This document shows, piece by piece, positions 60,909-64,000 of a DNA stretch of 64,000 nt (within the stretch, counting starts at the first letter, position 1; each line of letters opens with the position of its first letter). Source of the DNA: Neolewinella persica DSM 23188. GTDB lineage: Bacteria; Bacteroidota; Bacteroidia; Chitinophagales; Saprospiraceae. The position numbers and the translations under genes are program-made. Location of the stretch: assembly GCF_000373105.1 (NCBI RefSeq), contig NZ_KB890419.1, forward strand, positions 62,001 to 126,000, read 5' to 3'. Below the pieces are notes generated by a model. It was not told where the DNA came from and did not search any database. It was given only the letters and a program-made list of their open reading frames with translations.

Positions 60909-62492
60909 ATGACCAGACTCCGCCAATCCCCACTTGTTTTTCCAACTTTGCCCAACATACTTCGACGGGCTCAGTACACCGCCCGCGTTCGCGCCCAAAG
61001 AAGCTGGCTGCTGCTACCCTTACTCCTTTTTACCCTCACCCCTTTACTCCAGGCCCAAATCACGCCCCGGACCCTCCCCGTCCGAGTTGAAGATGCCCTC
61101 CGCTTCAGCCTGATCGAACCAATGGGCAACGCCCGCTTCGCGGGCACCGGCGGCAGTATGACCTCCATCGGGGTTGTCGGTACCACCCTGCATACCAACC
61201 CGGCCGGCATCGGCTGGAACCGGTACAGCTCTGTCGAGATAACCCCCGGCTTTACTTTCAATAATCTGGATGCCCGCCTGGTCAATGGTACGGGGAACGA
61301 AGGTATCCAAGAGAATAAATCGGCCTTCGTTGTCCCTAGCCTCAGCCTCGTCTGGGCTGGTGATACCCGCTCGATCAACTGGTCGACGTTCAACTTTGGC
61401 TTCAGTTACACCCGCATGGCGGACTTTAATGAAACGATCCTTTATGAAGGCCGCAGCGAAGGCGGCATCATCGATGCGGTGGTGGAAGACCTGAATGACG
61501 GCGTCTTCGACCCTTTCCGTACCGACCTTGCCCAGAACATTCCAAACGTTATCCAGCAGGACGAGCTTGGCTTCTTTTCAGACTTCGACCTCGACAGCAG
61601 TCTTGGCGGGCAGATTAACCGAAGCGGACGCGTGGAGCGCACCGGTGGCATCAATGAATTTGCCCTCGGTTTTGGCGGTAACTACAAAGAAAAAGTGCTT
61701 TGGGGGCTTACCCTCGGAATTCCGACGATAAACTTCAACGAGACAAAGACTTACGACGAGGTCGACAACCAGGACGAGATCACTTTTTTTGACAACGCCG
61801 GCTTCGACGAACTGCTGGAGTTGTCGGGCTCTGGGATCAACTTCAAGTTCGGTCTCATCGGCCGACTGACGGAGCAGCTGCGCCTGAGCGCTGCCGTACA
61901 CAGCCCGACCTTCTGGACGGTAGACGAAGTGTACGAAACAACCTTTGAGTATAACTTTACCGACAACGGCCAGGCGCAGGGCGGTACGGAACTCAGTCCG
62001 CGCAGCGAGGCTGCCTTTAACCTGCAAACGCCCTGGCGATTCTACGTTGGCGGCGGTTACCTAATCGGACGTAACGGATTTGTCTCCATTGACGTCGATT
62101 ACCTCAACTTCGCGGGCACTTCCTTCAGCTCTGACGATTTTACTGAAGTCGATGTTGCCGCAAACGAGGACGTTGATGCCAGCCTGAAGGGGAGCCTGGG
62201 CCTCCGTATCGGCGGAGAGCTCAACCTCAAGCCGTTTCAGGTACGCGCCGGCATTGGCTATCGCCAAAATCCGGTTATTGATCTGCGCAACGACGAAGAT
62301 GGCCAATTCCTCAACCTCTCGGGTGGGGTCGGCTACGCTAAGGATAAATTCTTCGTTGACCTTGCCGTGCGTGTCGAAAGCGCGGCTTCCTACTATGCTC
62401 CCTACCGCACTTTTGCCTTCGACGGGCAAGTGGTGGAAACGGATCGAACGCGGCTGACGGGGCTGATAACGGTGGGTTACCGGGGGTTTTAG
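60909..62492 (+). CDS. OmpP1/FadL/TodX-like outer-membrane barrel protein
   Basis: A 527-residue outer-membrane protein. The N-terminal region ALRFSLIEPMGNARFAGTGGSMTSIG, with TLHTNPAGIGWNRYSSVEITPGF, is the mark of the Bacteroidota OMPP1/FadL-like family, which moves hydrophobic compounds across the outer membrane. The following sequence alternates beta strands and ends TGLITVGYRGF, a barrel terminus. The start is uncertain: ATG 60909 gives a leader of about 50 residues with the hydrophobic core late (SWLLLPLLLFTLTPLLQAQ), while TTG 60948 gives a shorter one; a promoter-like box overlaps the first. The gene converges with the PorT-like gene; a GACAAC hairpin separates them. Confidence 0.85.
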   Translation: MTRLRQSPLVFPTLPNILRRAQYTARVRAQRSWLLLPLLLFTLTPLLQAQITPRTLPVRVEDALRFSLIEPMGNARFAGTGGSMTSIGVVGTTLHTNPAGIGWNRYSSVEITPGFTFNNLDARLVNGTGNEGIQENKSAFVVPSLSLVWAGDTRSINWSTFNFGFSYTRMADFNETILYEGRSEGGIIDAVVEDLNDGVFDPFRTDLAQNIPNVIQQDELGFFSDFDLDSSLGGQINRSGRVERTGGINEFALGFGGNYKEKVLWGLTLGIPTINFNETKTYDEVDNQDEITFFDNAGFDELLELSGSGINFKFGLIGRLTEQLRLSAAVHSPTFWTVDEVYETTFEYNFTDNGQAQGGTELSPRSEAAFNLQTPWRFYVGGGYLIGRNGFVSIDVDYLNFAGTSFSSDDFTEVDVAANEDVDASLKGSLGLRIGGELNLKPFQVRAGIGYRQNPVIDLRNDEDGQFLNLSGGVGYAKDKFFVDLAVRVESAASYYAPYRTFAFDGQVVETDRTRLTGLITVGYRGF

Positions 62493-62496
62493 TCTT

Positions 62497-62576
62497 GAGT
62501 TGTCGGGTTTTCGAGTTGTCGGGCTATCCAATAGTTAGCAACGGCTAATTTCGACAACCCGACAACTTGACAACTC
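62497..62576. repeat. GTTGTC/GACAAC hairpin repeat between convergent genes (copy 3)
   Basis: GAGTTGTC (62497-62504) pairs with GACAACTC (62569-62576), and a second GAGTTGTCGGG pairs with CCCGACAACTT. It fills the 87-base gap and is likely a terminator for both genes. The words are those of copies at 37101 and 59434. Confidence 0.8.
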
Positions 62577-62579
62577 GCC

Positions 62580-63356
62580 TTAAAACATAATCCCCAGCAT
62601 CAGAACAATCGAGCTGACTTTTCCTTTGCTATCATCTTCGCGTGGGTTGCGGCCTTCCCGCAGGAGGCTGGTTCCCTTATCGGTGGTCAGGTCGGCAAAG
62701 CCAGACTGGTAGCCAATGCCTGCGATGATGGCCGTACCCGTGGATATACTGTATTCGATGCCACCACCCAGGCCCCAGCCCAGGTTGATGCCGTTGACGT
62801 CTTTATTGATGTCAAAATCCTCCTCATCTTCCACGAAGCCGGCATTTTTCAGGCTGCCGCGTGATTTGGTAACGATGCCGAGGTGAAAAGTCGGGCGGAC
62901 AAAGTATCGAATGTAGCCGAACTCCCGGGTCCGTAGCGTTAGGCCGAGGGGGATTTCGAGGAACTGGAGGTCGTATTTGTAAGACAGGCCGCCGCTGATG
63001 GAATCAGGCAGGGCACTGGCGGGCAATGCACTGTCGAGTGATTCGCGCCAGATGTCGACCTTGGTGTACTGATCTTCATAAAAGAGTGTACCACCAGCAT
63101 TGAAATGGAAGTTCAGACCGGTATGGAAGCTGTAGTTTTCGCGAAAGTAGTACTCTCCCACCAAGCCCAGTTTCATGCCCAGATTGGACCCGTCACTGTT
63201 GATCAGGTTGTCGTTGGTGCTCATGCTGCTAAAGGTGGGGCTGGCCTGGATGCCGAACTGCAGATCACCCGGTAATTGAGCGGCAACAAAGGCCGGTAGC
63301 AAAAAGAGTGCTATAGCAATTACTGGTAGGCGGAGGAGGTTGAAATTTTTAAACAT
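62580..63356 (-). CDS. PorT-like outer-membrane beta-barrel protein
   Basis: A 258-residue small barrel with signal peptide (MFKNFNLLRLPVIAIALFLLPAFVAAQ). Strands typical of the outer-membrane beta-barrel family (PF13568) are DLQFGIQASPTFSSM, LGMKLGLVGEYYFRENYSFHTGLNF, LQFLEIPLGLTLRT and NLGWGLGGGIEYS, ending with the terminal strand SSIVLMLGIMF. PorT itself is a T9SS component, but this fold is used by many unrelated outer-membrane proteins, so a secretion role is not established. It is divergent from gldB. Confidence 0.8.
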   Translation of the reverse strand: MFKNFNLLRLPVIAIALFLLPAFVAAQLPGDLQFGIQASPTFSSMSTNDNLINSDGSNLGMKLGLVGEYYFRENYSFHTGLNFHFNAGGTLFYEDQYTKVDIWRESLDSALPASALPDSISGGLSYKYDLQFLEIPLGLTLRTREFGYIRYFVRPTFHLGIVTKSRGSLKNAGFVEDEEDFDINKDVNGINLGWGLGGGIEYSISTGTAIIAGIGYQSGFADLTTDKGTSLLREGRNPREDDSKGKVSSIVLMLGIMF

Positions 63357-63429
63357 GTAGGTCCGTTGGTTTAGTGGTCTTTTAATCTATATCTAAAACG
63401 AGCCGGCTTAGCTGGTGTTTAGCCCGACT

Positions 63430-64000
63430 ATGAAAGTAAACGTAAAATTAATCCCCCTTAGCCTATTTCTCTTATTATTCTGGACATGTACAGAGGATAC
63501 AGCTTTGCCTCCGCCCGATATTTCCGGCATCACCGCTTCGGTCAAACTAGTCCGCTTCGACCGGGCATTGATGGCCCTGGACACCGCTGACCTCGCTACC
63601 GGCATCAGTCAAATGGAAGCGCAATTTCCGGACTTTACCGACAATTACCTGCGGCACATCATCCCCTTACGGCGAGGTGATTTCAGCCCGGAAGAGCAGC
63701 TGTTGATGATGAAGGCTTTTCTAACCTTTTTTTTAATCAAGGAGGTCGATTCCACCATTCTTGAAAATTTTCCCGAAGCCGTACTCGAAAGGCAACGGGA
63801 AGATTTCGAGCGGGCCCTGCGCTACTACAAGTATTACCTGCCGGACGCTCCACGCCCCGATACCCTGCTTACCTTTTTTTCCCAGTTTGAACTTGCCGCC
63901 GCGCTCTACGGCGACGGCGACATGGCCGTCGGGCTGGAGTTTTTCCTGGGGCCGGATTACAACTACCACCGCATAGATCCCCGGGAGACGATCTTCTCCG
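63430..64000 (+). CDS. gldB: Gliding motility lipoprotein GldB-like, partial
   Basis: The open frame from ATG 63430 continues to the window edge (190 codons seen, so it is truncated by the window, not broken). A lipoprotein signal (LIPLSLFLLLFWTC, then TEDT) is followed by VKLVRFDRALMALDTADLA, MEAQFPDFTDNYLRHII and FFSQFELAAALYGDGDMAVGLEFFLGPDYNYH, which match the GldB family from memory. In Flavobacterium GldB is needed for gliding. It is in keeping with SprA in the same window. No ATG-proximal promoter box was found. Confidence 0.8.
   Translation, partial: MKVNVKLIPLSLFLLLFWTCTEDTALPPPDISGITASVKLVRFDRALMALDTADLATGISQMEAQFPDFTDNYLRHIIPLRRGDFSPEEQLLMMKAFLTFFLIKEVDSTILENFPEAVLERQREDFERALRYYKYYLPDAPRPDTLLTFFSQFELAAALYGDGDMAVGLEFFLGPDYNYHRIDPRETIFS

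Overview
The window is a piece of a Bacteroidota chromosome, most likely from the Saprospiria (Lewinella-like) group. The evidence is the gene content: a SusC/SusD pair, the very large type IX secretion (T9SS) translocon SprA, a GldB gliding lipoprotein, several proteins with T9SS C-terminal sorting domains, an ABC permease fused to an M1 peptidase, and promoters of the Bacteroidota type (TAnnTTTG at -7). Taxonomy below phylum is an inference from protein style; no rRNA gene is present. Starts are mostly ATG without Shine-Dalgarno motifs, as is usual in this phylum.

Layout. (1) 0.1-17 kb, all on +: a secreted SGNH hydrolase with four beta-sandwich repeats, then a polysaccharide-utilisation locus with a secreted GH144-type enzyme, a secreted five-module binding-like protein, a GH144-type lipoprotein, a GH3 beta-glucosidase, SusC and SusD. 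Two GH144 relatives with GH3 point to beta-1,2-glucan (sophoro-oligosaccharide) use: surface cleavage, SusCD import, periplasmic hydrolysis. (2) 17-25.6 kb, on -: sprA and ruvA. (3) 25.9-29.6 kb, +: M3 oligoendopeptidase, pterin-carbinolamine dehydratase, TPR protein. (4) 29.7-35.2 kb, +: NAD synthase and an ADP-ribosylglycohydrolase (ARH) in one operon, a decayed ARH copy, a hipB-hipA toxin-antitoxin pair with a large palindromic operator, and an intact ARH. This is the most system-like accessory cluster. (5) 35.4-43 kb, +: MarR regulator, RND adaptor and pump, a 5'-nucleotidase, GtrA-like protein and TolC. (6) 43-45.7 kb, -: a T9SS cargo gene, an exported protein and a YagU-like membrane protein. 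(7) 45.8-52.9 kb, +: GH3-type acyl-adenylating protein, SH3 protein, LpxD-like acyltransferase, RNase HII, membrane-anchored AraC regulator, serine hydrolase. (8) 52.8-60.5 kb, -: DUF2306-like membrane protein, LytTR regulator, mevalonate kinase, tRNA-Met, ABC/M1 fusion and its ATPase. (9) 60.9-64 kb: an OmpP1/FadL-like barrel, a PorT-like barrel and the start of gldB, which runs off the end.

The least ordinary feature is repetitive DNA. An 18-bp sequence, TGCACCTGCGGCC(G/C)CGCC, occurs seven times in both orientations, within genes (in different reading frames) and between genes, with further one- or two-mismatch relatives. In addition, many intergenic gaps hold a long hairpin built from one of a few short-word families (GACAAC, ACCAATAG, GAATGAGAGAAT, CTGAATACT), even within operons. 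These look like lineage-specific interspersed repeats. They and the nadE-ARH-hipBA-ARH cluster are the parts most worth follow-up.
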